The notes under the pieces: generated by a model | The model's database searches: none | Told to the model about the DNA's origin: nothing | Seen by the model: only the letters and a program-made list of their open reading frames with translations | Source: Streptomyces gilvus | GTDB taxonomy: Bacteria; Actinomycetota; Actinomycetes; Streptomycetales; Streptomycetaceae | Assembly (NCBI RefSeq): GCF_022513565.1 | Contig: NZ_JAKWBE010000026.1 | Coordinates: 1 to 64,000 of the forward strand | Direction of reading: 5' to 3' | Length of the DNA: 64,000 bases | Part shown: piece after piece, positions 51,426 to 60,466 of the stretch | How the letters are laid out: each line of letters begins with the position of its first letter | How positions within the stretch are numbered: the first letter of the stretch is position 1 | Made by a program: the position numbers and the translations under genes

Positions 51426-54400
51426 GAGACGTGACCGCCCTGCCCACTCCCCCGCCCGGCCGGTGGCGGCCGTTGCGCATCGGCCTGGTCGACCTCTTCT
51501 ACTACGACACCGAGGAGTTCTGGTTCCGCGACGGGCGGCTGTTGCTGCGCGGCAACAACGGCACCGGCAAGTCCAAGGTCCTCGCCCTGACCCTGCCCTT
51601 CCTCCTCGACGGCGACCTGTCGGCACGCCGGGTCGAGCCCGACGCCGACCCGGGCAAACGCATGGAGTGGAACCTGCTGCTGGGCGGGCAGCACCCGCAC
51701 CCCGAGCGGCTGGGCTACACCTGGATCGAGTTCGGCCGCCATGACGAGGCCACCGGACAGGACCGCTTCCTCACCCTGGCCTGCGGGCTGAAGGCGGTCG
51801 CCGGGCGGGGCATCGCCCGGCACTGGTACGCCGTCACCGACCAGCGCGTCGGAGCGGAACTGAACCTGCTGGACGCCACCGGCACCGCGCTGTCCCGCGA
51901 CCGGCTCGCGGACGCGGTCACCGGGCGCGGCATGGTCTACGACACGGCCACCGCCTACCGCAGGGCGGTCGACGAGGCGTTGTTCGGGCTCGGCGAGCAG
52001 CGCTACGCCGCCCTGGTGGACCTGCTCATCCAGCTGCGCCAGCCGCAGCTGTCGAAGCGGCCCAACGAGGCGGCCCTCTCCCGCGCGCTGACCGAGGCGC
52101 TGCCGCCCATGGACCAGGCGGTGATCGCCGACGTGGCCGAGGCCTTCCGGTCCCTGGACGAGGAGAAGGAGGAACTGCGGGCGGCCACCGAGGCAGAGCG
52201 CGCTGCCTCCGCCTTCCTGGACCACTACCGTCGCTACGCCCGCGTCGCCACCCGCCGCCGCGCCCGGCTGCCCCGGCACGAGCACGCGCGGTACGAGCAG
52301 CTGGGCCGCGACCTCGCGCAGGCCCAGGGCGAGCGGTCGCAGGCCGAGGAGGACCGCGCGGAGATCACGAAGCGGCTCGGGGAGCTGGAGGAGTCCGCCG
52401 CGCGGCTGAAGGCGCAGGAGGCCGCGCTGCGCGAGGGCCCGGAGATGCGCAGCGCCCGGGAGCTGGAGCAGGCGGCGGCCGACGCCCGCCGCACCGCTTC
52501 GGAGGTGGCCCGTGCCGAGGCGGACCGGGGGCAGGCCGCTCAGGCCCACACCCGTGCCCTGGACCGTCTGGAGAGCGCCGGCCGCCGGCTCGCGACGGCC
52601 GAACAGCAGGTGGCCGACACCCTCGCCCGCGAGCGGGAGGCGGCTTCGGCCGCCCGCCTCGACGGTGAGCTGCGCAGCGAGGGCGCACCGGAGCCCGAAC
52701 TGCGCCGCGCGGCCGAGGAGTCGGTGGCGCGCAGGCGGCGCACCCTCGACCACGTCGAGGAGCTGGTCGCCCGCGCCGAGCAGGCCGCCGCCGAGCGGCG
52801 CGCCGCCGCACGCCGCCTGGACGAGGCGCAGACCGAGGCCGGACACACCGCCGAACGACAGGCGGGGGCGGAGGCGACGGCGGAGGAGGCGGGCCGGGCG
52901 CTGGTCGCCGCCGTACGCGAACACCTCGCAGCCTGCGAGGAGTTGACACCCCAGGATCCGGTGGGCCTCCTGGACGGCCTGCAGGACTGGGTCACGCACC
53001 TGCGGGGTCCTTCGCCCGCGCGCGTGCACACGGCCGACGCCCATCGCGCCCGGGCCGCGGACCTGGCCGACCGGGCGGCCGCCCTCGGCCAGCGGCTGAC
53101 CGAACTGACCATGCGCCGCACCGAGACCGAACAGGAGCTGGCCGGCCTGGAGGCGGGCGGTCAGCGCGGCCCCACGCCACCCCACACCCGCACCCCCGGC
53201 CTGCGCGAGCAGACCCCCGGGGCGCCGCTGTGGCGTCTGGTCGACTTCCACGACCACGTCACCGCCGCCGAACGGGCGGGCCTGGAGGCGGCGTTGGAGT
53301 CCTCCGGTTTGCTGGACGCCTGGGTGCGCCCGGACGGCACCGTGCTGCAGGCCGACGGCCACGACGTCCTGCTGTCGCCGGGTGCCCCGCTGACCGGGAG
53401 CACGCTGGAGGCGGTGCTGCGACCGGCCGTGGACCACGGGGACGCCCGCGCCACGGCAGTGGGTGAGCAGACGGTGGCCGGCCTGCTGGCCGCCGTGGGC
53501 CTGGGCGTTGGCGGCCCCGGAGACACCTGGGTCTCGGTGGACGGCCACTTCCGCGTCGGCGCCCTGACCGGCAGCTGGTCGAAGCAGGCCGCCGTGTACG
53601 TGGGCGAAGGCGCCCGCGAGGAGGCACGCCGGGCCCGGATCGCCGCCCTGCGCGAGGAACTCGACACCCTGGCAGGGCAGGTGGAGCGACGGGAGGCCGA
53701 ACGGACCGAGGTCGCCCGCCGCCGCCGTACCCTGGACGCCGAACTGGCCGCCGTTCCCGACGACGCCGACCTGCGCCACGCGCACGCACTGGCCGCGGCC
53801 GCCGCGGACGCCGCCCACCGGGCCCGCGCCCGCCAGGAGGAACGCTCCGCGGAGCTGGCCGCGGCAGCCGGGCAGGAAGCCGAGGCCGCCACCGACCTCA
53901 CCGACACGGCGACCGCCGTGAACCTGCCCGCCGACCGGCCCGCGCTGGCCGCCGTCCGCCAGGCGCTGGCCGACTACACCGCCGTCCTGGCCGCCCTGTG
54001 GCCGGCCCTGCGCGAGCACGCCGATGCCGGGCGAGCGGTGGCCGACGAACGCGCGGAAGCCGAGCAGGCCGGCACCCGGGTGGCCGAACTGGCCCTGCGC
54101 GCCGAGGAGTCGGCACGCCTGGCGGCCGCCGCCGACGAACGCCACACCACCCTGCGCTCCACCGTCGGCGCCGCCGTCGCGGAGCTGGAGCAGCGCCTGG
54201 CCGCCACTGCCACGGCCCTGGCCGCCTGCGAGCTCGACCAGCGCCGCTCCCGGGAGGAGCACGCCGATGCCGGCCGGCGCGTCGGCCGGGCGGAGGGCCG
54301 TATCGAACAGCTGGAGAAGGACGTGACCGAGGCCGCCGCCTCCCGCGCCGAGGCGATCGCCGCCCTGCAGCGGTTCGCAGCCACCGGCCTGCTCACGGTC

Positions 54401-55639
54401 GCCCTGCCCGAGGTGGCCGTACCCCCACTGGACGACGGACCGTGGGCGGCCACCCCCTCCATCGCGCTCGCCCGCGCCGTCGAGGCGCAGCTGTCGGGCC
54501 CGTCCGGCACCGACGACTCCGACGGCGCCTGGGAACGGGTCCAGAAACGGCTCAGCGAGGAGTACAAGAAGCTCCAGGACGCCCTCTCCCGCGGCGGTCA
54601 CAGCGCCACCGCCCGCATGGTCGAGGACGGCATGGTCGTCGACATCGTCTACCAGGGCCACCGACGGTCCGTGCCCGAACTGTCCGCGGCCCTCACCACG
54701 GAGGTCACCGAACTCGCGCGCATCCTGTCCGCGCACGAACGCGAGATCCTCGAAACCCACCTGCTCACCGAGGTCGCCGGCACCCTGCAGGAACTGATCG
54801 CCGCCGCCGAACGCCAAGTACGGGCCATGAACGCCGAACTGCAGGAGCGGCCCACCTCCACCGGCATGCGCCTGCGCCTGGTGTGGCGCCCCTCGCGCAA
54901 GGCGCCCACGGGCCTGGCCCAGGCGCGCGAACGCCTGCGCCAGTCCGCGGACGCCTGGGCGCCCGAGGACCGGGCGGCGGTCGGCGAGTTCCTGCAGACC
55001 GAGATCGCCCGTCGGCAGTCCGACGACACGGCGGGCAGCTGGCTGGAGGTCCTCACCGCGGCCCTCGACTACCGCGCCTGGCACGAGTTCGGCATCGAAC
55101 GCCACCAGCACGGCACCTGGGTGCCGGCCACCGGCCCCGCATCCGGCGGCGAACGCGTCCTGGCCGTCTCCGTCCCCCTGTTCGCCGCCGCCTCCTCGCA
55201 CTACGCCACGGCCGCCCCCGACGCCCCGCGCCTGGTCACCCTGGACGAGGCCTTCGCGGGCGTCGACGACGACTCGCGCGCCAAGTGCCTGGGCCTGCTG
55301 CACGCCTTCGACCTGGACGTGGTGATGACCAGCGAACGCGAATGGGCCTGCTATCCGCAGGTCCCGGGCATCGCCATCGCCCAGCTCTCGCGTGTCGACG
55401 AGATCGCGGCGGTGTTGGTGACGCGGTGGGAGTGGGACGGGGGTGAGCGCGTACGCGGCACCGAACCCGACCACCACCTGGCCACCGTCCCCGCCGCCCA
55501 GGCGCCGCCGCCCCTCGGCTCGACGCCGGCCGCGCCCGCGGAGGACACGGACTCCGGCCCGGTACCGACTCCCCTCGGCTCGACGCCCGCCGCGCCCGCG
55601 GAGGACACGGACTCCGGCCAGGATGCCCTGTGGCCGTGA
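51422..55639 (+). CDS. jetC: Wadjet component JetC, SMC-like ATPase (TIGR02680 family)
   Basis: The 1405-residue SMC/MukB-like ATPase has Walker A GNNGTGKS at residues 44-51 and a long coiled-coil region of ~900 residues with a hinge. C-terminal head motifs SGGERVLAVSV (~1241) and Walker B LVTLDEAFAGVDD (~1270) complete it. JetC uses ATP to extrude loops of small circular DNA. The C-terminus carries a non-family tail with two near-identical copies of PLGSTPAAPAEDTDSG. GTG 51422 overlaps the jetB stop; GTG 51431 is an alternative start. Confidence 0.95.
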   Translation: MRDVTALPTPPPGRWRPLRIGLVDLFYYDTEEFWFRDGRLLLRGNNGTGKSKVLALTLPFLLDGDLSARRVEPDADPGKRMEWNLLLGGQHPHPERLGYTWIEFGRHDEATGQDRFLTLACGLKAVAGRGIARHWYAVTDQRVGAELNLLDATGTALSRDRLADAVTGRGMVYDTATAYRRAVDEALFGLGEQRYAALVDLLIQLRQPQLSKRPNEAALSRALTEALPPMDQAVIADVAEAFRSLDEEKEELRAATEAERAASAFLDHYRRYARVATRRRARLPRHEHARYEQLGRDLAQAQGERSQAEEDRAEITKRLGELEESAARLKAQEAALREGPEMRSARELEQAAADARRTASEVARAEADRGQAAQAHTRALDRLESAGRRLATAEQQVADTLAREREAASAARLDGELRSEGAPEPELRRAAEESVARRRRTLDHVEELVARAEQAAAERRAAARRLDEAQTEAGHTAERQAGAEATAEEAGRALVAAVREHLAACEELTPQDPVGLLDGLQDWVTHLRGPSPARVHTADAHRARAADLADRAAALGQRLTELTMRRTETEQELAGLEAGGQRGPTPPHTRTPGLREQTPGAPLWRLVDFHDHVTAAERAGLEAALESSGLLDAWVRPDGTVLQADGHDVLLSPGAPLTGSTLEAVLRPAVDHGDARATAVGEQTVAGLLAAVGLGVGGPGDTWVSVDGHFRVGALTGSWSKQAAVYVGEGAREEARRARIAALREELDTLAGQVERREAERTEVARRRRTLDAELAAVPDDADLRHAHALAAAAADAAHRARARQEERSAELAAAAGQEAEAATDLTDTATAVNLPADRPALAAVRQALADYTAVLAALWPALREHADAGRAVADERAEAEQAGTRVAELALRAEESARLAAAADERHTTLRSTVGAAVAELEQRLAATATALAACELDQRRSREEHADAGRRVGRAEGRIEQLEKDVTEAAASRAEAIAALQRFAATGLLTVALPEVAVPPLDDGPWAATPSIALARAVEAQLSGPSGTDDSDGAWERVQKRLSEEYKKLQDALSRGGHSATARMVEDGMVVDIVYQGHRRSVPELSAALTTEVTELARILSAHEREILETHLLTEVAGTLQELIAAAERQVRAMNAELQERPTSTGMRLRLVWRPSRKAPTGLAQARERLRQSADAWAPEDRAAVGEFLQTEIARRQSDDTAGSWLEVLTAALDYRAWHEFGIERHQHGTWVPATGPASGGERVLAVSVPLFAAASSHYATAAPDAPRLVTLDEAFAGVDDDSRAKCLGLLHAFDLDVVMTSEREWACYPQVPGIAIAQLSRVDEIAAVLVTRWEWDGGERVRGTEPDHHLATVPAAQAPPPLGSTPAAPAEDTDSGPVPTPLGSTPAAPAEDTDSGQDALWP
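55511..55618 (+). repeat. 60-bp tandem duplication at the 3' end of jetC
   Basis: The segment starting CCCCTCGGCTCGACGCC occurs at 55511 and 55571, an exact 60-bp period, near-identical through GGAGGACACGGACTCCGG. It codes PLGSTPAAPAEDTDSG twice, extending JetC past the normal family end. Confidence 0.85.
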
Positions 55640-56931
55640 ACGGTCCCGAAGAGCCCACTCAGGTGGACAGGGATCCCGAAGAGCCCAGTCAGGTCAATAG
55701 GGATCCCGAACAGCCCAGCCATGTCGACGTCGATCGCCTCGCCCGCCTGCTCGGTGACCCCGACCTGACCTGGCTGGTCGAGCGCGTACGCCGCCGGATG
55801 GAACGCGACGAACCCCTCACCGGCCCGGTCTCGCTGACCGCTCCCACCACCGCCGAACGCGCAGCCGCCGAACGCCTGTTGGGCCGCGGCCCGGGCGCCG
55901 GACGCTCCCTGACGGTGCGCCTGGAGGCGGTGGACGCCGTACTGCGCCGCTCCGCCATCAGCCCCGGGGGCCTCGCCCCGGCGATCACCGCGCTCACGGG
56001 CCCGGTCACTTCAATCGCCGACGCACGCCGACGAGAAGCGGAAGCCTGGCAGGCCGCCTACACCCCACTCTCCGACGTAAGGCACGAACTGACCGCCTGG
56101 GCCGACCGGTTGCGTCACGACGGCCTCGTACGCCGTCTCGCCCGCACCCCACAAGCAGCGAAGACGTTGCTCACCAGCACGACCGCGGTCCTGCGGGAGC
56201 TACCCGCTGCCCCGGCGATCTCCTTGCCCGCCTTCGCGGCCAGGGTGCTCGGCGACGCCCACGCCCTCGACGACGGAACCCCGCTCGCCACCGTCGTCCT
56301 GTCCGCGGTGCGGGTGTTGACGGGCTTCCCGGACGGCAGCGGAGCCGAGTGGCGCCGCGAGGCCTGGGCCTCGGCCGGCCTCCTCCGAGACGCCCTCTCC
56401 TCCACGGTCCTCACCCTGGGCCTGCGCGGCACCCCGGCACTGGACTGGATGACGGACGCCGGAGAACCGGCCGTCCTGACCCTGCGCCAGCTCACGCACA
56501 CACCACCGCGGACAGCACCTGCGGTGGTGTACGTGTGCGAGAACCCGACCGTCCTCGCCACCGCGGCCGACACCCACGGGCCGACCTGCCCGCCTTTGGT
56601 CTGCCTCCAGGGCCAGCCCTCGGCCGCCGCCCTCACCCTGCTCCGCCACCTGCACACCCACGGCTCCGCACTCCGCTACCACGGCGACTTCGACTGGGGC
56701 GGTCTGCGCATCGCCGACGCCTTGCTGCGACGGGTGCCGTGGCACCCCTGGCGCTACACGGCGACCGACTACCGTACGGCGGTCGCCGCGACGCCGCTCG
56801 CGCCGCCACTGACCGGCACACCGGCCGACGCGGCGTGGGATCCCGGGCTGTCCATGGCCCTGGCCGAACTCGGGGTGCGGATCGAGGAGGAGACGGTTCT
56901 GGACATCCTCCTGTCGGACCTCATGCGCTGA
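55630..56931 (+). CDS. jetD: Wadjet component JetD, TOPRIM-type nuclease (TIGR02679 family)
   Basis: The 433-residue protein belongs to TIGR02679 (N-terminal region plus DUF2399/TOPRIM). The TOPRIM acidic residues are visible in VVYVCENPTVL (Glu) and LRYHGDFDWGGLRIADA (Asp-x-Asp). JetD is the subunit that cleaves the looped plasmid DNA trapped by JetABC. GTG 55630 or 55636 overlaps the jetC stop. The first ~35 residues are three copies of a decapeptide of the type DPEEPSQVNR that lie outside the family core. It is the last gene of the cassette, and no terminator hairpin was recognised. Confidence 0.93.
   Translation: MAVNGPEEPTQVDRDPEEPSQVNRDPEQPSHVDVDRLARLLGDPDLTWLVERVRRRMERDEPLTGPVSLTAPTTAERAAAERLLGRGPGAGRSLTVRLEAVDAVLRRSAISPGGLAPAITALTGPVTSIADARRREAEAWQAAYTPLSDVRHELTAWADRLRHDGLVRRLARTPQAAKTLLTSTTAVLRELPAAPAISLPAFAARVLGDAHALDDGTPLATVVLSAVRVLTGFPDGSGAEWRREAWASAGLLRDALSSTVLTLGLRGTPALDWMTDAGEPAVLTLRQLTHTPPRTAPAVVYVCENPTVLATAADTHGPTCPPLVCLQGQPSAAALTLLRHLHTHGSALRYHGDFDWGGLRIADALLRRVPWHPWRYTATDYRTAVAATPLAPPLTGTPADAAWDPGLSMALAELGVRIEEETVLDILLSDLMR
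55642..55730 (+). repeat. 30-bp tandem repeat at the 5' end of jetD
   Basis: A 30-bp unit around GATCCCGAAGAGCCCA occurs three times, with CCCGAA at 55645, 55675 and 55705. It codes three decapeptides: GPEEPTQVDR, DPEEPSQVNR and DPEQPSHVDV. It lies only ~25 bases from the end of the jetC duplication. Confidence 0.85.
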
Positions 56932-57353
56932 GCCGGGAGTGGCCCACGCCTGAGGTGGACGAATTCGCCGCCGGTCCCGACCGTCGGGCCCCCACCGCCC
57001 ACGAGTTGGGGCGCGCCCGTGCGGTCGCCGACTGCGGTATCTCGTCGATGGAACGGCGGACGGCCTCCTCATCAGTTGGTGTCGTCGACGAGCCGGGAAG
57101 AACCAGAAGGTGCGGGAATGGACCTGGCCCTTCCCGGCCGCCGCTACATGATCGACGGCGAGGCAACCGACCCCCAGGGCCTAACGGCCCCTTCTCCGGC
57201 GGCAGTTGGGGCCGAACGGCCCCGCGGCCCGCCGGCCCCTCGCCGACCACTCGATCTCTTTGCCAACCCATGACGAGCCCAAGAGGTTCTTCAGGCGCCC
57301 ACATCCGTATGTGCGGTGTGTGCGGGATCCGATGAACCGGATCAGGAGACACG
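56932..57353. other. intergenic region after jetD with two inverted-repeat boxes
   Basis: The 422 bases contain no gene I can support; a possible short ORF starting near 57120 (MDLALPGRRYMIDGEATD) has no recognised relative. The notable element is the pair of inverted repeats at 57177-57223, described separately. Remaining sequence includes the ribosome binding site of the DUF4142 gene. Confidence 0.4.
57177..57223. promoter_or_regulatory. two GGGCC-AACGGCCC boxes, 32 bp apart
   Basis: GGGCCTAACGGCCC (57177-57190) and GGGGCCGAACGGCCCC (57208-57223) share the core GGGCCNAACGGCCC and have centres 32 bp apart, about three helical turns. They lie 130-180 bp upstream of the DUF4142 gene. The layout resembles dormancy-type boxes of OsdR/DevR response regulators, but the match is not diagnostic. 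Confidence 0.5.
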
Positions 57354-58079
57354 GTGCTCGTTTCACGGAAGGCGGCGGGAACTCTCTTCATAGGTGGCGC
57401 GATCAGCTTCACCCTTGGTTCCCTCCTCTACCCCGCCATGCTCGGAGTCCAGAAGGTCAGCAGCGCACCCTCGCGGGTCCTCGCCCACCCGGCGACCGGC
57501 CCCCTGACGGCAGCCGACCGGGACTTCGTGGTCAAGGTGCGCGCGGCCGGCCTGTGGGAGTACCCCGTCGGCGAAAAGGCGTTGAAGAAGGGGACCACCA
57601 AGGCAGTCAGAAGCGCTGGAGAGCAGTTGGTCGCCGGGGACGCCGCGTTGGACGCCGCCTGCCGCAATGCCGCCGGCCAATTGGGCATCACGCTGCCCGA
57701 CCAGCCGTCACCCCAACAGCAGGGCTTCGAGTCCCGCCTGAACGCCGAGAGCGGCAAGCAGTTCGACACGGACCTGGCCACCACCGTCCGCACGACGAAC
57801 GGCCAGTTCCTCACCACGGTCGCAGCCGTCCGCACCACCACGAGGAACACACTGATCCGCGCCCTGGCCAACCAGGTCAACAACACCGTCCTGGACCACA
57901 TCTCCGCCGTGGAGAAAACCGGCCTGGTCGACTTCACCCAGGTCCTCACCCAGGAGACCACCGCCCCCGACCTCCCGGCCCAGGACCTGACTCCACCGCC
58001 CCCGGCCGCAGGCCAGCCGCAGGTCGTCCTCACTCCACCGGCGAACAGCACGGTGTCACCGAGCCCGACGGTGGGATGA
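57354..58079 (+). CDS. DUF4142 domain protein
   Basis: The 241-residue protein has an N-terminal hydrophobic segment (AAGTLFIGGAISFTLGSLLYPAM), then a predominantly helical DUF4142-type domain (LTAADRDFVVKVRAAGLWEYPVG, EQLVAGDAALDAACRNAAGQLG) and a Pro-rich tail. It is probably membrane-anchored or exported. Members of this family are common in Streptomyces genomes and have no assigned function. GTG 57354 follows CAGGAG at good spacing. It lies just after jetD with its own upstream inverted-repeat boxes, so it is likely regulated separately from Wadjet. Confidence 0.85.
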   Translation: MLVSRKAAGTLFIGGAISFTLGSLLYPAMLGVQKVSSAPSRVLAHPATGPLTAADRDFVVKVRAAGLWEYPVGEKALKKGTTKAVRSAGEQLVAGDAALDAACRNAAGQLGITLPDQPSPQQQGFESRLNAESGKQFDTDLATTVRTTNGQFLTTVAAVRTTTRNTLIRALANQVNNTVLDHISAVEKTGLVDFTQVLTQETTAPDLPAQDLTPPPPAAGQPQVVLTPPANSTVSPSPTVG

Positions 58080-58297
58080 GGTGAGGCACCGGGGCGAGCC
58101 ACCTCCGCCGGCCTGGCGGCCGTTGGGTTCGGCCCGGCCCCCCACCATCCCGAACGGCGCTACGCCAGGAGGCCGCGCTGCGCCAGAAGGCCGCGCTGCG
58201 CGACGGGCGCCGGAGCCCACCCACCCTCCATCCCTCCCCCGCACCCGGGATCCCCGAAGTGCTCCCGGCCTCCACCCTGATCACGCCATCCGAGAAG

Positions 58298-59326
58298 TCA
58301 GCCATCCCTTCCGGTGTTCGGGCTCGGCAGGAGCGTCCGGCGTGCCCAAAGGCCCAGCAGTACCGTGCCGCCGACCAGAAGCGGTACCGGGTCGGCAAGG
58401 GGGTCCAACACGAATCCGAGCACCGTGACGGTACAGACGGTGAGGACAATGAATGCGGCGGCGCCCTCCACGCCCAACCGCAGCGTCGGCCGACCGGTAC
58501 CCAGGATGGTCGCGCCACCGGGTACCCAAGGGCCGAACGCCACCACCAGCAGCCCCGCGGTGACGCAGGCGTCGGCCAGTCGGGAAGACATCACCTCGGG
58601 GACATGCTGGCCGGCCCGCCACAGCCGCAGGGTGTCGCCGATCAACGTGAGAGACAGTCCGACGACCGCCACCCACACCGTGGCCTGCTGATCGCTCCGG
58701 ACGAGACGGCGCAGAGCAACCAAGAACCCCAGGAAGGCGACTTCCGCCGCCCAGAGGACGCCAACCACTCCCGTCTCCAGATGCCAGCCTTCGCCGGCTC
58801 TTCGCAGCAGCAGCCATCCCGTCATGAACACGGACCCGGCTGCGACGATCCCGTCCAGCACGCGCAGCAGCCATATCTGCCGCCCCGTCCCGGCGTCGGC
58901 CGCGACCACCAGTCCGGCCATCCCCAGGCCGACCGCCATGGTCACTCCGGTGACCACCAGCCAACCGCGCGAGGTTCGCGCGCCCAGCCCCCACGCCAGG
59001 GGGTGGATCGACAACACGTTGACCGCGACCCGGTACACGCACCCGGTCCCGGCAGAGGCTGCCAACAGCAGCAGACGCGTCCGTACCCGGCCGCTCACCC
59101 CGCACGCGCGGAGCACCAAAGACACCGTCAACACCCAGCAGCCAACGGACGGACCGAAGCCCGCCATCCACGCGGACATACTTCCAACCGCCCACCACCC
59201 GGCGGCAGTCAGCGCCGTTCCCACGAGGCATGCCACACCGACCGCGACCCACACCGCCGCCCTGGTCCAACGGCAGCGGCCCGGCCGGGATCCGGGCACG
59301 TCCGGCGAGTTCCCCAAGCCCAACAT
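58298..59326 (-). CDS. polytopic membrane protein, unknown function
   Basis: The 342-residue protein has about ten hydrophobic helices, for example AAVWVAVGVACLVGTAL, GWLVVTGVTMAVGLGMAGLV and LLVGGTVLLGLWARRTLL, with few charged loops. The layout resembles the membrane sensor halves of some Streptomyces GGDEF/EAL or histidine-kinase proteins, but no catalytic domain follows, so it may be a stand-alone sensor or a truncated one. ATG 59326 has AAAGG a little far upstream. It converges with the DUF4142 gene. Function cannot be assigned. Confidence 0.75.
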   Translation of the reverse strand: MLGLGNSPDVPGSRPGRCRWTRAAVWVAVGVACLVGTALTAAGWWAVGSMSAWMAGFGPSVGCWVLTVSLVLRACGVSGRVRTRLLLLAASAGTGCVYRVAVNVLSIHPLAWGLGARTSRGWLVVTGVTMAVGLGMAGLVVAADAGTGRQIWLLRVLDGIVAAGSVFMTGWLLLRRAGEGWHLETGVVGVLWAAEVAFLGFLVALRRLVRSDQQATVWVAVVGLSLTLIGDTLRLWRAGQHVPEVMSSRLADACVTAGLLVVAFGPWVPGGATILGTGRPTLRLGVEGAAAFIVLTVCTVTVLGFVLDPLADPVPLLVGGTVLLGLWARRTLLPSPNTGRDG

Positions 59327-59438
59327 CAGGTGCGCCTTTCAACCGGCACCCGCCCGCAGGACCTCCCCTGCAGCCGCCGTATCCCTTCGAAGACCGTAAA
59401 GGGCCCACCACCAGCACCGACAGGAAAGAACGGCTGAT

Positions 59439-59612
59439 TCACTCGTACTGTGTACAGGGGAAAAACCCCGTGCCGCTCCGTCCCGCCCGGGACCAGGTCG
59501 CGCTCACCGTCCACGCCCGCCGGCCGGCTGAGGCTCCCCGGAACCTCATCGATGCCTCGGCACCTGGCGGCTCCTCAAGGAAGTCCCGGCCATCGAGAAT
59601 CACCCGAGCCAT
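59439..59612 (-). CDS. possible small ORF, 57 aa
   Basis: ATG 59612 with AGGG a few bases upstream opens MARVILDGRDFLEEPPGAEA, ending at TGA 59439-59441. Coding character is moderate and the first half reads like the start of a beta-rich protein. It lies 77 bp downstream of the YwqK-type immunity gene on the same strand, so it may be a second, perhaps truncated, immunity-like gene. Evidence is weak. The rest of the 363-bp gap (59327-59689) shows a GGGG-AAAAA-CCCC hairpin near 59458 and nothing else. Confidence 0.3.
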   Translation of the reverse strand: MARVILDGRDFLEEPPGAEASMRFRGASAGRRAWTVSATWSRAGRSGTGFFPCTQYE

Positions 59613-59689
59613 CCCGAACCCTGACTGATTTCGCCGGCGGTTCGCATCACTTTTCACGCCGAAAAGAGAACAGATTTCCTTCCGTGGTT

Positions 59690-60088
59690 TCACCATTTGA
59701 AACGTTCCCTGAAGTCGGCCAAGGTGTTCCACAGCGGATCCGTGGGTTTCAGCTCGAAGGAGTCCGTCACCTCCCCGTCGGAGTCGCGCTCGACCTTGGA
59801 CAGCAGGATTCCGTACTCGTACTCCTCCTCGAGCAGCACATGCCCCTCGGTGTCGTAGCAAACGCGCCTGCCGTGCAGGACGTTCTGACGGTACGTGGCC
59901 TCTTCGGACAGGCTCCCTTCCGCATGCCAATCGCGTGAGACGCCCTCCTGCCTGCCGTTCACGTAGCGGATCTCGGAGATCCGCCGGCCGTCCGACTCCT
60001 CGTATCCGATCCCCGTGAACAGCTTGCCCCGGTACGTGTAGATCAGATCCTCGTCGAAATCGAGGTCGTCGTCGGGAACCTCATTCAA
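59690..60088 (-). CDS. YwqK-family (MORN-like) immunity protein
   Basis: The 132-residue acidic protein contains MORN-like repeats (YTYRGKLFTGIGYEESDGRR, EIRYVNGRQEGVSRDWHAEG, YRQNVLHGRRVCYDTEGH). This is the pattern of the YwqK antitoxin family that neutralises deaminase-type polymorphic toxins. ATG 60088 overlaps the end of the deaminase gene by 8 bp, so the two are co-translated. It would act in the cytoplasm against the toxin tip encoded just upstream. Together they form a small toxin-immunity cassette without the usual secretion and stalk domains. Confidence 0.85.
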   Translation of the reverse strand: MNEVPDDDLDFDEDLIYTYRGKLFTGIGYEESDGRRISEIRYVNGRQEGVSRDWHAEGSLSEEATYRQNVLHGRRVCYDTEGHVLLEEEYEYGILLSKVERDSDGEVTDSFELKPTDPLWNTLADFRERFKW

Positions 60089-60431
60089 TTTCCCGTACCC
60101 CGTTCGTTATCTGCTGGCAGTTCTCGCACCGGATGATGCGTTGCCCCTTCAGCGTGCCCTTGAGCCGGACATTGTAGACAGTGAACTCTTCGAGGGTGGA
60201 GCCGGGACGAGCCAGCATCCCCTGGTTCAGGGCATTGATCTCGGAGTGGCTCCCGGGCACTCCCTTGAAGTCCGCGCCCTCGCCCTGGAAGTTGTCAATG
60301 CGGTCCTGGAGGACGGGGTGCAGCGGGCTGGGAATTCCCGTGTTCTGACCATAGGTGATCTCACCCGTCACGTTGTCCATGGCGCCGGTGAGCACGGTCG
60401 GCCGCTTCGTCGATCGCCTCGGGGGCAGCAC
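60081..60431 (-). CDS. YwqJ-like deaminase toxin tip (orphan, N-truncated)
   Basis: The 116-residue protein is a YwqJ-type cytidine-deaminase-fold toxin domain: PTVLTGAMDNVTGEITYG at the start, the zinc motif HSE (His62, Glu64 in GSHSEINALNQ) and CENC (Cys102, Cys105). Such tips normally sit at the C-terminus of large secreted proteins and deaminate target nucleic acids. Here the ORF begins at GTG 60431 directly after an in-frame stop, so no delivery domain is present. The homologous region appears cut at the same place as the start of the divergent kinase gene. It may be a leftover or mobile cassette. Confidence 0.85.
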   Translation of the reverse strand: MLPPRRSTKRPTVLTGAMDNVTGEITYGQNTGIPSPLHPVLQDRIDNFQGEGADFKGVPGSHSEINALNQGMLARPGSTLEEFTVYNVRLKGTLKGQRIIRCENCQQITNGVREIE

Positions 60432-60466
60432 CCGTCACCCGCTCGTCGCTCGCGCTACGGGACCGG

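Noticed and set aside
51353..55477. A 1374-codon open frame on the minus strand opposite jetC
   Set aside because: It is the GC-biased mirror of jetC: Gly/Arg/Leu-rich, no domain, while the plus strand has clear SMC motifs.
58080..58297. Repeat AGGCCGCGCTGCGC (two copies) in a convergent gap
   Set aside because: Only two short copies in GC-rich sequence; may be chance.
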